A stretch of 64,000 nt of DNA from Chryseobacterium aquaeductus (GCF_905175375.1 NZ_CAJIMS010000001.1:1674001-1738000), one strand, 5' to 3'. Counted from the stretch's first letter, positions 52,540-62,435 are shown. Made by a program: numbers and translations. The notes: generated by a model not told the origin, from the sequence alone.

Positions 52540-53169
52540 ATGGGAAAAAAATTTACCGATAAGCAAATTCATATTTTAGATATTGCAGAAGAATTAATTG
52601 CAAAGAAAGGCTACGAAGGCACTTCTGTGAGAGACATTTGTTCGAAAGCGAATATCAATGTAGCGATGATTTCATATTATTTTGGTTCTAAAGAAAAGAT
52701 GATGTCTTATCTTTATCAGTATCGCGTTTTAAAAACAAGAGAAAATTTTTCAGAATTTGCAGACACCATCAAAGACGGAAAACCGGAAATGCAACTGAAA
52801 GAAATGATAAAATATATTGTTGCACAGCTTTTTAAATACAATTATTTCCATGGTTTTGTCACTCAGGAATTACGCCACACAGAAAAATTAAAAGATGAAC
52901 TTCTTGATTTTTATCAATTATTTGTAAAAAAATTGGATGATGTCATTAAAAAAGGAGTCACTTCCGGCGTTTTTACATTCACTCCCAAACCTGAAGATAT
53001 TTTGACAACTATTATAGGATCTACACTTTTCGTAATTCGCAACAAAAATTTTTACGAATTGTATGTGCCTCACAAAGATGAGGAAGCATATACCAATGAA
53101 GCAGAAAAAAAGGTAAGAGTGAATCTTTTGATGAATGTTTTTGCAGTTTTGGGATACGCCGCCGACTAA
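52540..53169 (+). CDS. TetR/AcrR-family transcriptional regulator
   Basis: The 209-residue protein has an N-terminal TetR HTH (~8-55; ILDIAEELIAKKGYEGTSVR, ISYYFGSKEKM). The C-terminal ligand-binding domain is helical (YNYFHGFVTQELRHTEKLKD). Divergent from the tatD-tcdA-rnpA genes and separated from bamD by ~100 bases that include a promoter element. Ligand and targets unknown. Confidence 0.92.
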   Translation: MGKKFTDKQIHILDIAEELIAKKGYEGTSVRDICSKANINVAMISYYFGSKEKMMSYLYQYRVLKTRENFSEFADTIKDGKPEMQLKEMIKYIVAQLFKYNYFHGFVTQELRHTEKLKDELLDFYQLFVKKLDDVIKKGVTSGVFTFTPKPEDILTTIIGSTLFVIRNKNFYELYVPHKDEEAYTNEAEKKVRVNLLMNVFAVLGYAAD

Positions 53170-53216
53170 TTTTGCGTTAAATAATCATAAAAAAAAATCT
53201 TTTAGCAAAAAAGTTA

Positions 53217-53224
53217 TATTTTTG
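53217..53224 (+). promoter_or_regulatory. -7 element of the bamD promoter
   Basis: TATTTTTG fits TAnnTTTG, 42 bases before the bamD ATG at 53267; no clear TTG at -33. It supports the later start codon chosen for bamD. Confidence 0.5.
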
Positions 53225-53266
53225 CAAATTAATAGGTCGGTAAAACCGAAAACTGTTGAACTTTAT

Positions 53267-54262
53267 ATGAAGAAATATATTTTAGGTATTTTTGCCATAG
53301 CTGTCATTTCGGCGTGCACCAGTCAGCAAGACAAAGCGATGAAAAGCGCGGATAAAACTTTTATCCTAAAAGCTGCCAACGAAAATTTTGCTAAAAAGAA
53401 ATGGAAAAATGCTTTGGCTCTTTACGACAGACTTCCGAATCTTGTTGCAGGTACAGATGATGCCCCAAACGTGGTTTTCAATTCTGCATATGCAAATTAC
53501 TACGATAAAAATTACAAACTTGCAGGTCATCAGTTCAAGAACTTTGCAGTAAGTTTTCCTCAGGATAACAGAAGAGAAGAAGCGTCTTACATGTCAGCAT
53601 TGTGCTACTATAATGGTTCTATGGATTATAACTTGGATCAGTCGAGTACAGAGTTGGCAATCAATGAGCTTCAGGATTTTTTAACGAATTATCCGAATTC
53701 TGAAAGATCAAAAAACATCAATACATTAATTGATGAGCTGTCTTATAAACTAGAACTTAAAGCCTACGAAAATGCTAAACAGTATTACAAAATGGCTAAT
53801 TATAAATCTACAGATGTAGCTTTTGAAAACGTATTGGAAGATTTTCCAAGTACAAAACTTCGTCCGAAAATCTATGATTATATGATGAAGTCTCGTTATC
53901 TATTGGCGCAAAATTCTGTATATGAATTAAAAGATGAGCGTATAGAAAGCGCATTGTCTTTCACAAGGCTTGTAGAAAAAGAACTTCCCGATACAGAATA
54001 TTCTAAAACAGCTATTGACCTTCGAGAAAAACTTGAAAAGGAAAAGAAAGATTTCGTTGTCGTAAAAAAACAAACAGAGGAAAGAATCGCCATATTAACA
54101 GCCAAACAAAAAAAGATGGTTGAAAAAATGGCTGAAGATTCAAAAACTGAAAAGCAAATCAAGGAGCAGGTGTCAAATGAGAAGCAGGCAATGCAGATCC
54201 AGAGAGATAGCGCAGCGTTGCAAACACCTCCGCCGGCGGCGACTTTCAGAATCCAAAGATAA
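53267..54262 (+). CDS. bamD: Outer membrane protein assembly factor BamD
   Basis: Lipoprotein component of the BAM complex that inserts beta-barrel proteins into the outer membrane. From the ATG at 53267 the product has 331 residues with a lipoprotein signal (MKKYILGIFAIAVISAC, Cys17), then TPR-like helices (NFAKKKWKNALALYDRL, ~35-70; YANYYDKNYKLAGHQFKNF; ELQDFLTNYPNSERSKN). A charged coiled C-terminus and a Pro-rich end (TPPPAATF) follow. An open frame extends to 53135, but those 44 residues would precede the signal peptide and overlap the TetR gene, so I reject that start. Confidence 0.9.
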   Translation: MKKYILGIFAIAVISACTSQQDKAMKSADKTFILKAANENFAKKKWKNALALYDRLPNLVAGTDDAPNVVFNSAYANYYDKNYKLAGHQFKNFAVSFPQDNRREEASYMSALCYYNGSMDYNLDQSSTELAINELQDFLTNYPNSERSKNINTLIDELSYKLELKAYENAKQYYKMANYKSTDVAFENVLEDFPSTKLRPKIYDYMMKSRYLLAQNSVYELKDERIESALSFTRLVEKELPDTEYSKTAIDLREKLEKEKKDFVVVKKQTEERIAILTAKQKKMVEKMAEDSKTEKQIKEQVSNEKQAMQIQRDSAALQTPPPAATFRIQR

Positions 54263-54303
54263 TTCGTAAATTTGCCACCTTATAAATAAATAATTTTCTG
54301 AAA

Positions 54304-54627
54304 ATGAGCGTAAAAGATACAAAAGCAGAAGTAAATACTATTACTTACGATAAAGATAAGATTGAAGAGAAAGTAGGTTCAATCTATGAAGCTATTGTTA
54401 TCATGGGGAAGAGAGCTGAGCAGATCAATGCAGAAATTCGTACAGAATTACACAATAAGCTAGACGAGTTTGCGGTTCACAATTCTACATTGGAAGAAGT
54501 TTTTGAAAACAGAGAACAGATTGAGATCTCTAAGCATTACGAGAAACTTCCAAAACCAACTTCTATCGCTATCCAGGAATGGCTAGACGGTGAAGTGTAC
54601 TTTAGAAAGACTGAAGAGAGAAACTAA
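54304..54627 (+). CDS. rpoZ: DNA-directed RNA polymerase omega subunit
   Basis: This small subunit helps RNA polymerase assembly. The 107-residue protein carries the Bacteroidetes form of omega: SIYEAIVIMGKRAEQINAEI (~27-46) replaces the R-P-Y-x-L-V start of proteobacterial omega, followed by the helical end (REQIEISKHYEKLPKPTSIA). It is placed between bamD and coaBC, the usual order in flavobacteria. Confidence 0.88.
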   Translation: MSVKDTKAEVNTITYDKDKIEEKVGSIYEAIVIMGKRAEQINAEIRTELHNKLDEFAVHNSTLEEVFENREQIEISKHYEKLPKPTSIAIQEWLDGEVYFRKTEERN

Positions 54628-54689
54628 TCATTCAGGTGATTTTTTATAAATGAAGGTCATAAAGAAATTATTTTCTTTATGACCTTTGC
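54626..54689 (+). terminator. Two successive hairpins after rpoZ
   Basis: AATCA-TTCAGG-TGATT followed by TTTTT (54626-54645), then a longer perfect stem AGGTCATAAAGAAA/TTTCTTTATGACCT (54654-54686) with only a weak T tract. Confidence 0.6.
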
Positions 54690-54752
54690 TGTTGCTACAA
54701 GTTTCCAATCTTAGAAAAAAAGAAGTATTTTAGTGCTTTAAAAATAATCTAC

Positions 54753-55955
54753 ATGAATATTTCCGGGAAAAAGATTCTCATTGCCGTCTCAGGTGGAATT
54801 GCTGCCTACAAAATTCATTTTCTCATCAGAGATTTTGTGAAAAAAGGGGCAGAAGTTCAGATCATCATGTCACAGGATGCAGAACATTTTGTAACGAAGC
54901 TGAGTCTTTCTACTTTGTCTAAAAATCCGGTTTATACAGATTTTTATGGTGACAACGGAACGTGGAACAGTCATGTAGAATTGGCACTTTGGGCAGATGT
55001 CATCATTATGGCTCCTTGTACGGCAAATACTTTAGCCAAAATGATTCATGGGATTTGCGATAATTTGATCATTGCCACTTATATGTCTGCAAAATGTCCT
55101 GTCTTTATTGCTCCTGCGATGGATTTGGATATGTATCAGCATCCTTCAACCAGACAAAATCTAGAACTAGCAGAAGATTACGGTCATATAGTAATTCCTG
55201 CTGAAAGTGGAGAACTGGCAAGTGGATTGATCGGACAAGGAAGGATGGCAGAGCCGGAAACAATTTCTAAAGCTGTTGAAGATTTTTTCAGTTTAAATAC
55301 CAAGAGGTCTTTACAAGGAAAAATGGTTTTAATAACTGCCGGACCAACTTATGAAGCAATCGATCCTGTAAGATTTATAGGAAATCATTCTTCAGGGAAA
55401 ATGGGATTTTCTTTGGCTGAAGAAGCTGCCAAACGTGGCGCGAAAGTGATCTTGATCTCAGGACCAAGTTCTTTACATTCAAAGCATGAAAACATTCAGC
55501 TTTACAGAGTGACTTCCGCAAAAGAAATGCTTGACAAAGTATTTGAATTCTATGACGGAATTGATATTGGAATTGCCAGCGCAGCTGTTGCAGATTACGC
55601 TCCGAAAGTTGTAGCTTCAGAAAAAATCAAAAAAAATGAAGACGCTTTTACAATTGAATTAATAAAAAATCCTGATATTCTGAAAACAATGGGCGAGAGA
55701 AAAGCGCATCAGTTTTTGGTAGGTTTTGCCCTCGAAACTCAGAACGAAGAAGAAAATGCAAAAGGAAAGTTAGCGAAGAAAAATCTGGATATGATTGTTC
55801 TCAACTCGCTTCGTGATGAAGGTGCCGGCTTCAAAAATGACACCAACAAAATAAAAATATTCACCAAAACAGAGAAAATGGAATTTGATCTTAAATCTAA
55901 AGAAAATGTAGCAAGAGACATTCTCGATTATATTGAAACTCAGATTTTGAAATAA
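54753..55955 (+). CDS. coaBC: Bifunctional phosphopantothenoylcysteine decarboxylase / phosphopantothenate-cysteine ligase
   Basis: This enzyme makes 4'-phosphopantetheine for coenzyme A in two steps. In the 400-residue protein the CoaC flavoprotein half is ~1-180, with VSGGIAAYK (12-20), catalytic His74 (NSHVELALWAD), APCTANTLAKM (87-97), the substrate clamp PAMDLDMY (121-128; the usual PxMNxxMW varies) and GQGRMAEP. The CoaB half is ~185-400, with the ITAGPT start (~195), HSSGKMG, SAAVADY and the KIKK motif. Complete length for the family. Free-standing after rpoZ; a DUF4835 gene follows 36 bases later. Confidence 0.96.
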   Translation: MNISGKKILIAVSGGIAAYKIHFLIRDFVKKGAEVQIIMSQDAEHFVTKLSLSTLSKNPVYTDFYGDNGTWNSHVELALWADVIIMAPCTANTLAKMIHGICDNLIIATYMSAKCPVFIAPAMDLDMYQHPSTRQNLELAEDYGHIVIPAESGELASGLIGQGRMAEPETISKAVEDFFSLNTKRSLQGKMVLITAGPTYEAIDPVRFIGNHSSGKMGFSLAEEAAKRGAKVILISGPSSLHSKHENIQLYRVTSAKEMLDKVFEFYDGIDIGIASAAVADYAPKVVASEKIKKNEDAFTIELIKNPDILKTMGERKAHQFLVGFALETQNEEENAKGKLAKKNLDMIVLNSLRDEGAGFKNDTNKIKIFTKTEKMEFDLKSKENVARDILDYIETQILK

Positions 55956-55991
55956 TTTTTATAAATTTCCGTTCTCAACATTTACATACTA

Positions 55992-56891
55992 ATGAAAAAA
56001 TATATAGCACTTCTATTTTTACTTCTTTTCAATTTTAGTTTTGCACAGGAACTTTTGGCTACGGTGCAGGTAAACTCTCAACAAATTCAAGGGAGTAATC
56101 AGCAGGCTTTTAAAGCTTTAGAAAAAAGTCTTAGAGATTTCGTCAATAATACAAGCTGGACTGGCAAAAAACTTCAGAATTTCGAAAAAATAAAATCAAA
56201 TTTTTCCATCGTTTTATCAAGCAGAGATGGAAACAGATATACGGCTCAGATTGTTGTGCAGGCAGTACGTCCGGTTTTTAGTTCAACTTACGAGTCGCCT
56301 CTTTTGAATCTCCAGGATCAGAAATTTGCGTTTGAGTACGTGGAAAATGAAAATTTGATTTTTAATGAAAGACAGTTTTCGGGGAAAAATTTAATTGATG
56401 TCATAAGTTTTTATGTTTATCTGATTTTGGGTTATGACGCAGACAGTTTTCAGGCTTCCGGTGGGACGCAATGGTTTTCAAAAGCACAGCAAATTGCTCA
56501 GAATTCTCAAAACAGAGGCTATGACGGTTGGGGACAAATTAATGATCCAAGAAGTCGGGCTATTTTGATAGGTGAAATTTTAAATCCCAATATGAGCCAG
56601 CTTCGTCAATCGATGTATATGTATCACAGAGCAGGTTTAGACAGTATGTTTAACCAAGATCAGACACAATCTAAGAAGGTTATTTTTGATGCGTTGATGC
56701 AATTGAGAACCTACGAGAACTCGTTTCAGCAAAACTATTTTTTCAATACGTTTATCAATACCAAATATGATGAGATTTTCAATCTATTCAATTCAGGTAA
56801 TAACGGCGGAATTGCTTTGAATGACTTAAAACAGTTGATGATTATCTTTGCGCCAAAATATACTGACACCAGATGGAATAAATGGAGGTAA
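55992..56891 (+). CDS. DUF4835 family protein, probable T9SS accessory protein PorD-like
   Basis: The 299-residue protein has a signal peptide (MKKYIALLFLLLFNFSFAQ) and the DUF4835 pattern: ELLATVQVNSQQIQGSNQQAF, RDFVNNTSWTGKKL, ...RPVFSSTYESPLLN and WSKAQ-like repeats, ending IFAPKYTDTRWNKW. I recall this family as linked to type IX secretion (PorD), here between coaBC and recN as usual for flavobacteria. If right, it belongs to the machinery that exports the T9SS-sorted proteins of the island. Confidence 0.8.
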   Translation: MKKYIALLFLLLFNFSFAQELLATVQVNSQQIQGSNQQAFKALEKSLRDFVNNTSWTGKKLQNFEKIKSNFSIVLSSRDGNRYTAQIVVQAVRPVFSSTYESPLLNLQDQKFAFEYVENENLIFNERQFSGKNLIDVISFYVYLILGYDADSFQASGGTQWFSKAQQIAQNSQNRGYDGWGQINDPRSRAILIGEILNPNMSQLRQSMYMYHRAGLDSMFNQDQTQSKKVIFDALMQLRTYENSFQQNYFFNTFINTKYDEIFNLFNSGNNGGIALNDLKQLMIIFAPKYTDTRWNKWR

Positions 56892-56960
56892 GCTCAAACA
56901 TTCTTTAATTCTGAATTCTAAAATTTTATATTTGCAGTATAAAGAAATCTGCTACCAATC

Positions 56961-58610
56961 ATGCTTTCGAGAATATACATTAAAAATTTTGCCCTTATAG
57001 ATGCATTAGATGTGTCTTTAAAAAATGGTTTACAGGTCATCACGGGAGAAACCGGAGCCGGAAAATCAATCATTTTAGGTGCGCTAAGATTGATATTGGG
57101 TGAAAGAGCAGATTTGAAATCGATCTCAAAAACTGAAGAGAAAAGCATTGTAGAGACAGAATTTGATCTGAATAATCAGTTTAAAAAATTCTTTATCGAA
57201 AATGATCTCGATTACGAACATCAAACAATTATAAGACGAGAAATTTTACCTTCAGGAAAGTCGAGAGCGTTTATCAATGACGTTCCTGTGACTTTGGATG
57301 TGCTGAAGGAATTGACTTCGCAGTTAATCGATATTCACTCCCAGTTTGAAACTTCCAATCTTTTTACGGCAGATTATCAGTTTAAAATAATTGACGGACT
57401 TTCGGAAAATAAAAAACTGATAGAAGATTATCAGCAGGACTTTTTAGAATTTCAGAGTTTAAAAACGCAGCTTAAAAAATTGCAGACACAGCTTTCCGAA
57501 AATACAAAAGAAAGCGACTACAAACAATTTTTGCTGAATGAACTCGAAGATCTGAAACTGGATGATGTAGATTATGACGAGTTGCAAAATCAACTTTCTG
57601 TGCAGGAAAATGCAGGAATGATTTCTGAAAATATCGCCCAGATTCTCTCAAGATTTCATCAGGAAGAAATCGGTATTCTCTCATTCTTTAATGAAGCTAA
57701 AAATAAGTTGTCTAAAATTGCCGAAGTTTCTCATTCTTTTTCTGAATTGGATGAAAGATTGGAAGGCTCTTTTGTTGAGCTTAAAGATATTCTTCAGGAA
57801 TTGGAAGACGAAGCTGAAAAAATCGAAATCAATCCTGAAAATTTAGCCATACTTTCTGAACTGAATAATAAAATCAATGCCTTACTTCTGAAGCATAATG
57901 CTCATGATGTTAATGAATTAAAAGAAATCAGAAATCAGTTGTCGGGCGAGCAAAAAGGAACTGAGGAAATTGAAGCTCATATTGTTGAGATTGAAATCAA
58001 TATTGCTAAAAAAGAAAAATCACTTCAGTCTTTAGCCGAAAGACTTTCAAGAAACAGAAAGAAAAATGTTCCTGTTTTTATTAAAAAAGCTGAAGATTTA
58101 CTGAAAAAATTAGGTCTTGAAAAAGCAAAAGTAGACATAGAGCTGACCGATATTTTGGAATATAATCAATTTGGAAAAGAAAATATTCAGCTTTTGTTTC
58201 AGGCGAATTCAGGTTTTCCTTTAAGACCTATTCAGACTGCTATTTCCGGGGGTGAAAGATCTCGTGTGATGTTGGCAGTAAAGAAAATCATTGCCGAAAG
58301 CGATATGCTTCCCACACTTATTTTAGATGAGATCGATACCGGAGTTTCAGGAAAAGTTGCCGAAGAAATCGGAAATCTGATGCGTGAAATGTCTCAGGAT
58401 ATGCAGTTGATCGTTATTTCTCATTTAGCGCAGGTTGCCGCAAAAGGAAATGATAATTATAAAGTGGTAAAAGAAGATATCAACGGGAAAACACAGTCTA
58501 CAATTATCACTTTAAGTGAAGAAGAAAAGTTGAATGAGATTGCGCAATTGCTTTCCGGAAGTAAGATTACGGAAGCGGCGATGGCACAGGCGAGAGAGTT
58601 GATTGGGTAA
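56961..58610 (+). CDS. recN: DNA repair protein RecN
   Basis: SMC-like ATPase acting in double-strand break repair. The 549-residue protein has Walker A GETGAGKS (29-36), a long coiled-coil middle (~150-370), the ABC signature SGGERSR (~427-433) and Walker B TLILDEIDTG (~451-460) with the following D/H loops (VISHLAQVAA). Complete family length. Followed by two hairpin terminators. Confidence 0.95.
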   Translation: MLSRIYIKNFALIDALDVSLKNGLQVITGETGAGKSIILGALRLILGERADLKSISKTEEKSIVETEFDLNNQFKKFFIENDLDYEHQTIIRREILPSGKSRAFINDVPVTLDVLKELTSQLIDIHSQFETSNLFTADYQFKIIDGLSENKKLIEDYQQDFLEFQSLKTQLKKLQTQLSENTKESDYKQFLLNELEDLKLDDVDYDELQNQLSVQENAGMISENIAQILSRFHQEEIGILSFFNEAKNKLSKIAEVSHSFSELDERLEGSFVELKDILQELEDEAEKIEINPENLAILSELNNKINALLLKHNAHDVNELKEIRNQLSGEQKGTEEIEAHIVEIEINIAKKEKSLQSLAERLSRNRKKNVPVFIKKAEDLLKKLGLEKAKVDIELTDILEYNQFGKENIQLLFQANSGFPLRPIQTAISGGERSRVMLAVKKIIAESDMLPTLILDEIDTGVSGKVAEEIGNLMREMSQDMQLIVISHLAQVAAKGNDNYKVVKEDINGKTQSTIITLSEEEKLNEIAQLLSGSKITEAAMAQARELIG

Positions 58611-58670
58611 AAATCTGCCCGTCTTGATGTTCATACAATCATTATAACAAAAGCTTTCGAGGACTTCAAC

Positions 58671-58757
58671 AAAAGCTCTCGACGTTTTACACAAAACCTT
58701 GAGAGCTTTTCAAAAAAGCAGGCGTGCAATCTAAAAATGGACGCCTGCTTTTTATTT
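58671..58757 (+). terminator. Tandem terminators after recN
   Basis: AAAAGCTCTC (58671-58680) pairs with GAGAGCTTTT (58701-58710). Then AAAGCAGGCGT pairs with ACGCCTGCTTT followed by TTATTTTT (58714-58757). Both stems are perfect. The remaining bases up to 58898 hold no gene I can see. Confidence 0.8.
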
Positions 58758-58898
58758 TTGCTCACTTAGCTTTTCAAATCTAAATAGATTTATCTAATAA
58801 TTGAAAGATTTTCTACCTTAAATCTCATCAAAACTCAGTTTTTGTATAAATTCTGTAACAAATTCTATATTATATTTACTAATGTAAAAAAGTAAACT

Positions 58899-60365
58899 AT
58901 GTTTGTACAGTTCCTGAGGTTAGAAATCAAAAGTTTTTTTCGTGGCACTTCTGTAGGTGTCAATCTGGCGATGAAGATATTCCGTTTTTTAGGAATTATT
59001 TCAATTGTTGCTTACTGCATTGGTGCGGCTTTCCTTGCTTTTTTCTATGTAAGCAAAGAGATGGAACAAGACCCGGTCAAGGTCGTTTCAAAATTCATGA
59101 TTATTTTGTGGGTAGCAGATTTGATTTTCAAATATATGCTCCAGCAAATGTCTACGCAGAACATCAAGCCGTTTCTTACGCTTAATATTTCTAAGAAAAC
59201 TTTGGTCAATTATATGTTGATTAAGACTTTTCTCTCGCCATTCAGCTGGATGAATTCTTTCTTTTTTGTCACATTTGCAGTGATCTGCATGTTCAATGGT
59301 TTTGGGATTCTGGGAAGTTTAAGCTGGCTGATTGCACTTTCGCTTTTGTTTTATCTTAATAATTTCATCAATATTCTTCTTAATAATAAAGAAAATATTG
59401 CCATTGCTGTGGGGATTTTGTTTGCAGCTATCGGTGGTTTGGGATATTACAATATCATCCCAATTTTAAATTATTCTGAAAAGCTTTTCTATTCATTTTA
59501 TGATCAGCCCTATTTTACCTTATTGGCGATTGCTTTATTTGCGGGATTATGGTGGATTTGTTTCCATCACGTAAAAAAAGAATTCTATCTCGATCAAGGA
59601 TTAGAAGACAAAAAAACGTTCGGTAAAACGGAGAACATCGCTTTCCTTAATAAATATGGAGCAATCGGAAGTTTTATCAACAATGATATTAAAATGCTGA
59701 GAAGAAATAAAGTGACAAAAGGCGTACTGATTGGAAGTTTTATGTTCATCTTCTATGGTCTTCTCATGTTTTCTTCGCCTATTTACAAAACACCTTATAT
59801 GATGATGTTTATGGGATTGTTTGTGACGGGTGGTTTTCAGTTTTTGTTCGGTCAGAGAGTACCTTCGTTTGATAGTTCATATTACCCATTGATGATGACG
59901 CTCAACGTTCCATACAAAGAATATCTGAAAGCAAAATGGTGGTTGATGAATATCGTCACGGCTGCTTCCATTGTGATCGCCCTGTTTTATGCAATTATAA
60001 GCTGGGAAGTTTACTTCAGTTTCTTCGCTGCGGGATTGTATAATATCGGAGTCAATTCTCAATTTACTTTATGGTCGGGAGCTTACACAAAAACACAAAT
60101 CGATCTCAATTCTAAAGAAAAAGTAATGGGACAGAAGAATAGCTTCAACATGAAAAGCCTATTGCTGCTCATTCCCAAAATGCTTTTGCCAATGGCGGTT
60201 TTTGGTATATCTAAATATTTCTTCGGAATGACTGCGGCTGTTGTAAGCATCGCCATTTTAGGGATGATAGGATTTTTATTCAGAGAAAAAATATTCGACA
60301 TTATTGTAAAACAATACAAAAGCGAAAAATACAGTACACTAGACGCATTCAAATCTAAAAATTAA
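58899..60365 (+). CDS. ABC exporter membrane subunit (DUF5687-like)
   Basis: The 488-residue protein has about ten membrane helices, starting FLRLEIKSFFRGTSVGVNLA, with a cytoplasmic loop (~225-265; LDQGLEDKKTFGKTENIAFL...NNDIKMLRRNK). This is the architecture of the DUF5687 family, paired with an ABC ATPase. Its stop is 4 bases before the ATPase gene, so both form one transporter. Substrate unknown. Confidence 0.8.
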   Translation: MFVQFLRLEIKSFFRGTSVGVNLAMKIFRFLGIISIVAYCIGAAFLAFFYVSKEMEQDPVKVVSKFMIILWVADLIFKYMLQQMSTQNIKPFLTLNISKKTLVNYMLIKTFLSPFSWMNSFFFVTFAVICMFNGFGILGSLSWLIALSLLFYLNNFINILLNNKENIAIAVGILFAAIGGLGYYNIIPILNYSEKLFYSFYDQPYFTLLAIALFAGLWWICFHHVKKEFYLDQGLEDKKTFGKTENIAFLNKYGAIGSFINNDIKMLRRNKVTKGVLIGSFMFIFYGLLMFSSPIYKTPYMMMFMGLFVTGGFQFLFGQRVPSFDSSYYPLMMTLNVPYKEYLKAKWWLMNIVTAASIVIALFYAIISWEVYFSFFAAGLYNIGVNSQFTLWSGAYTKTQIDLNSKEKVMGQKNSFNMKSLLLLIPKMLLPMAVFGISKYFFGMTAAVVSIAILGMIGFLFREKIFDIIVKQYKSEKYSTLDAFKSKN

Positions 60366-60369
60366 TACA

Positions 60370-61083
60370 ATGATTACTATAAATAATTTATCTAAAACAT
60401 ACGGAAAAGCTACCGTTCTCAATATCGAAAATCTTGTAATTACCAAGGGTGAAACTTTCGGTTTGGTAGGAAATAACGGAGCCGGGAAAACCACACTTTT
60501 CAGTTTAATGCTGGATTTGATTCAACCTACAACAGGTTTTGTAAGCATCGACGGAATTAAGGTCAATGAATCGGAAGACTGGAAATCTAAAGTTGCCGCA
60601 TTTGTAGACGATACTTTCTTGATTGGATATTTAACTCCCGAAGAATATTTTTACTTTATAGGTGAGTTGAGAGGTCAGAATAAGGCTTCTGTTGACGAGT
60701 TTTTGAAGCAATTTCATGATCTTTTCAGTGGTGAAATTATTAACTCTGGAAAATACGTGAGAGATTTATCCAAAGGAAATCAGAAAAAAGTTGGAATCGT
60801 AGGAGCAATCATCGGAAATCCTGAAATCGTAATTCTTGACGAACCATTTGCCAATCTGGATCCTTCTACACAGATCAAGCTTAAAAATTTAATAAAAGAA
60901 TTGGCAAAACAGAGCGGTGTTACATTCCTGATTTCAAGTCACGATTTGGCACACACTACTGAAGTCTGCAACAGGATTGTTGTGGTGAATAAAGGAATTC
61001 AGGTAAAAGATATCCAAACCAATCCTGAAACATTGAGAGATCTGGAACAGTATTTTGCCGATCAGGTGAATGTTCCCGTTTAA
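60370..61083 (+). CDS. ABC transporter ATP-binding subunit
   Basis: In this 237-residue ATPase, Walker A is GNNGAGKT (34-41), the signature variant LSKGNQKKVG lies at ~134-143, Walker B IVILDEPFANLDP at ~155-167 and the H-loop SSHDL at ~193-197. It powers the adjacent DUF5687-like membrane protein. A terminator follows immediately. Confidence 0.93.
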   Translation: MITINNLSKTYGKATVLNIENLVITKGETFGLVGNNGAGKTTLFSLMLDLIQPTTGFVSIDGIKVNESEDWKSKVAAFVDDTFLIGYLTPEEYFYFIGELRGQNKASVDEFLKQFHDLFSGEIINSGKYVRDLSKGNQKKVGIVGAIIGNPEIVILDEPFANLDPSTQIKLKNLIKELAKQSGVTFLISSHDLAHTTEVCNRIVVVNKGIQVKDIQTNPETLRDLEQYFADQVNVPV

Positions 61084-61090
61084 ATAAAAT

Positions 61091-61130
61091 TAAAAAATCC
61101 ATTTTCTTTATCAGAGAATGGATTTTTTTT
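61091..61130 (+). terminator. Rho-independent terminator
   Basis: AAAAAATCCATTTTCT pairs with AGAGAATGGATTTTTT with one mismatch; T-rich tail. Confidence 0.85.
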
Positions 61131-61243
61131 AATTAAATTTTTAATACTCATTTTCAGTCAGTTATCAATTTGTTTATAGAAAAGTAAAATTTTTTGTCAC
61201 CTTTTCGAGTTTTTCGTGTCTTTATAGTAGAAACAGAATAACC

Positions 61244-61804
61244 ATGAAGCTTTTGTTTAATAATAAAAAAGAAGATCTGCTGAGCCGTTTGAAAAAACAG
61301 GATCCGGCTGCGCAGAAAATCTTTTATGATCAGAGTGTAAAGAAATTTCTGAGTGTGGCAAAAAGTTACATCAGCGATATTTATCAGGCGGAAGATTGCG
61401 TGATCAAAGCATTCTGTAAAATTTTTAAACATATAGAAAGCTTTCGTGGAGAAGGAAATTTTGAAGGTTGGGCGAGAAAAATTGTGGTGAATGAATGCCT
61501 CAATTTTATTAAAAGTCATAAAACGGTTTTTTATCTCGACGATGTTCATGCATCTGTACTTGAAGAAATTTATGATGAGCCAATCGTTTTTGATTTTAAT
61601 GCGCAGGAACTTTTAGATCAGCTTCCGGATGCTTACAGAATGGTTTTTAACCTTTATGTGATTGAAGAATATTCGCATCTGGAAATCGCTGATACTTTGA
61701 ATATTTCTACCGCAGTAAGCAAAACGCAACTTTTCAGAGCAAAAGAAAAACTGAGAAAGATCTACTTTCAACAACAAAAGAAACTGAAAAATGAAAACGT
61801 CTAA
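61244..61804 (+). CDS. ECF-type RNA polymerase sigma factor
   Basis: In this 186-residue protein sigma region 2 is ~22-90 (AEDCVIKAFCKIFKHIESFR, FEGWARKIVVNECLNFIKS) and region 4 ~125-172 (LPDAYRMVFNLYVIEEYSHL, AVSKTQLFRAKEKLRK). It overlaps the next gene by 14 bases. That gene has one membrane helix and would be the anti-sigma partner, as in typical ECF operons. Confidence 0.92.
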   Translation: MKLLFNNKKEDLLSRLKKQDPAAQKIFYDQSVKKFLSVAKSYISDIYQAEDCVIKAFCKIFKHIESFRGEGNFEGWARKIVVNECLNFIKSHKTVFYLDDVHASVLEEIYDEPIVFDFNAQELLDQLPDAYRMVFNLYVIEEYSHLEIADTLNISTAVSKTQLFRAKEKLRKIYFQQQKKLKNENV

Positions 61805-62405
61805 AAATAATTTGGAATATCAGATCAAAAAAAAAATCGACGAGAGAGAAATTGCTCCGTCAAGAGATTTGTGGTCTGAAATTGAAACGCATACTCATCG
61901 AGTTGAAGATACTCAGACAAAGAAAATCAACTGGTTTTTGGTGGCGGCTTGTTTGGTTTTAATGATGAGTTTGGGAGCAGTTTTGATATTTAATGAAAAC
62001 AAACCTTCAGACATTCAGGTGGCCCAAAAGGAAACTATGATAAAAGATCCAATTGCAAAACCGAAAACTGAAAATAATCCTGAAATTATTCAGCAAAATC
62101 AGGAAAAATTTGATAAAGTAGAAAATTTAGCTTCAACAAAACCAGAAGTTATTACTCCAAAAATTATTGTAGACAGACAGCAGAATCTATCCATTATAAA
62201 AGAAAATTCTAAAGAGATTGCAGCACAAATTTCCCAGATTCCGGCAGAGAAAATTTTAGCAAAAGCAGATTCTGCGAAAGTTCAGTTGAAAAAGAAAAGA
62301 TATGTAGATCCTTCAACTTTACTTTTCTCCGTAGAACATAAGGAGGTGATTGAAAAAACCAAAGACGGAAGCAACGTTGCAAAGGTTGACCTCAATTCAA
62401 AATAA
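61791..62405 (+). CDS. Membrane-anchored probable anti-sigma factor
   Basis: The 204-residue protein has a short cytoplasmic N-terminus (~1-45; IKKKIDEREIAPSRDLWSEI), one membrane helix (~46-66; FLVAACLVLMMSLGAVLIF) and a Gln/Lys/Glu-rich periplasmic tail. Overlap with the ECF sigma gene and topology suggest it binds the sigma factor. It lacks a recognisable zinc-binding (ZAS) motif, so the role is inferred from context. Confidence 0.65.
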   Translation: MKTSKNNLEYQIKKKIDEREIAPSRDLWSEIETHTHRVEDTQTKKINWFLVAACLVLMMSLGAVLIFNENKPSDIQVAQKETMIKDPIAKPKTENNPEIIQQNQEKFDKVENLASTKPEVITPKIIVDRQQNLSIIKENSKEIAAQISQIPAEKILAKADSAKVQLKKKRYVDPSTLLFSVEHKEVIEKTKDGSNVAKVDLNSK

Positions 62406-62435
62406 ATCAGTTTAAACTTAAGAAAAATAAAAACT

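Noticed and set aside
53135..53266. N-terminal extension of bamD
   Set aside because: The extra 44 residues would precede a clear lipoprotein signal, overlap the TetR gene and cross the promoter element at 53217.
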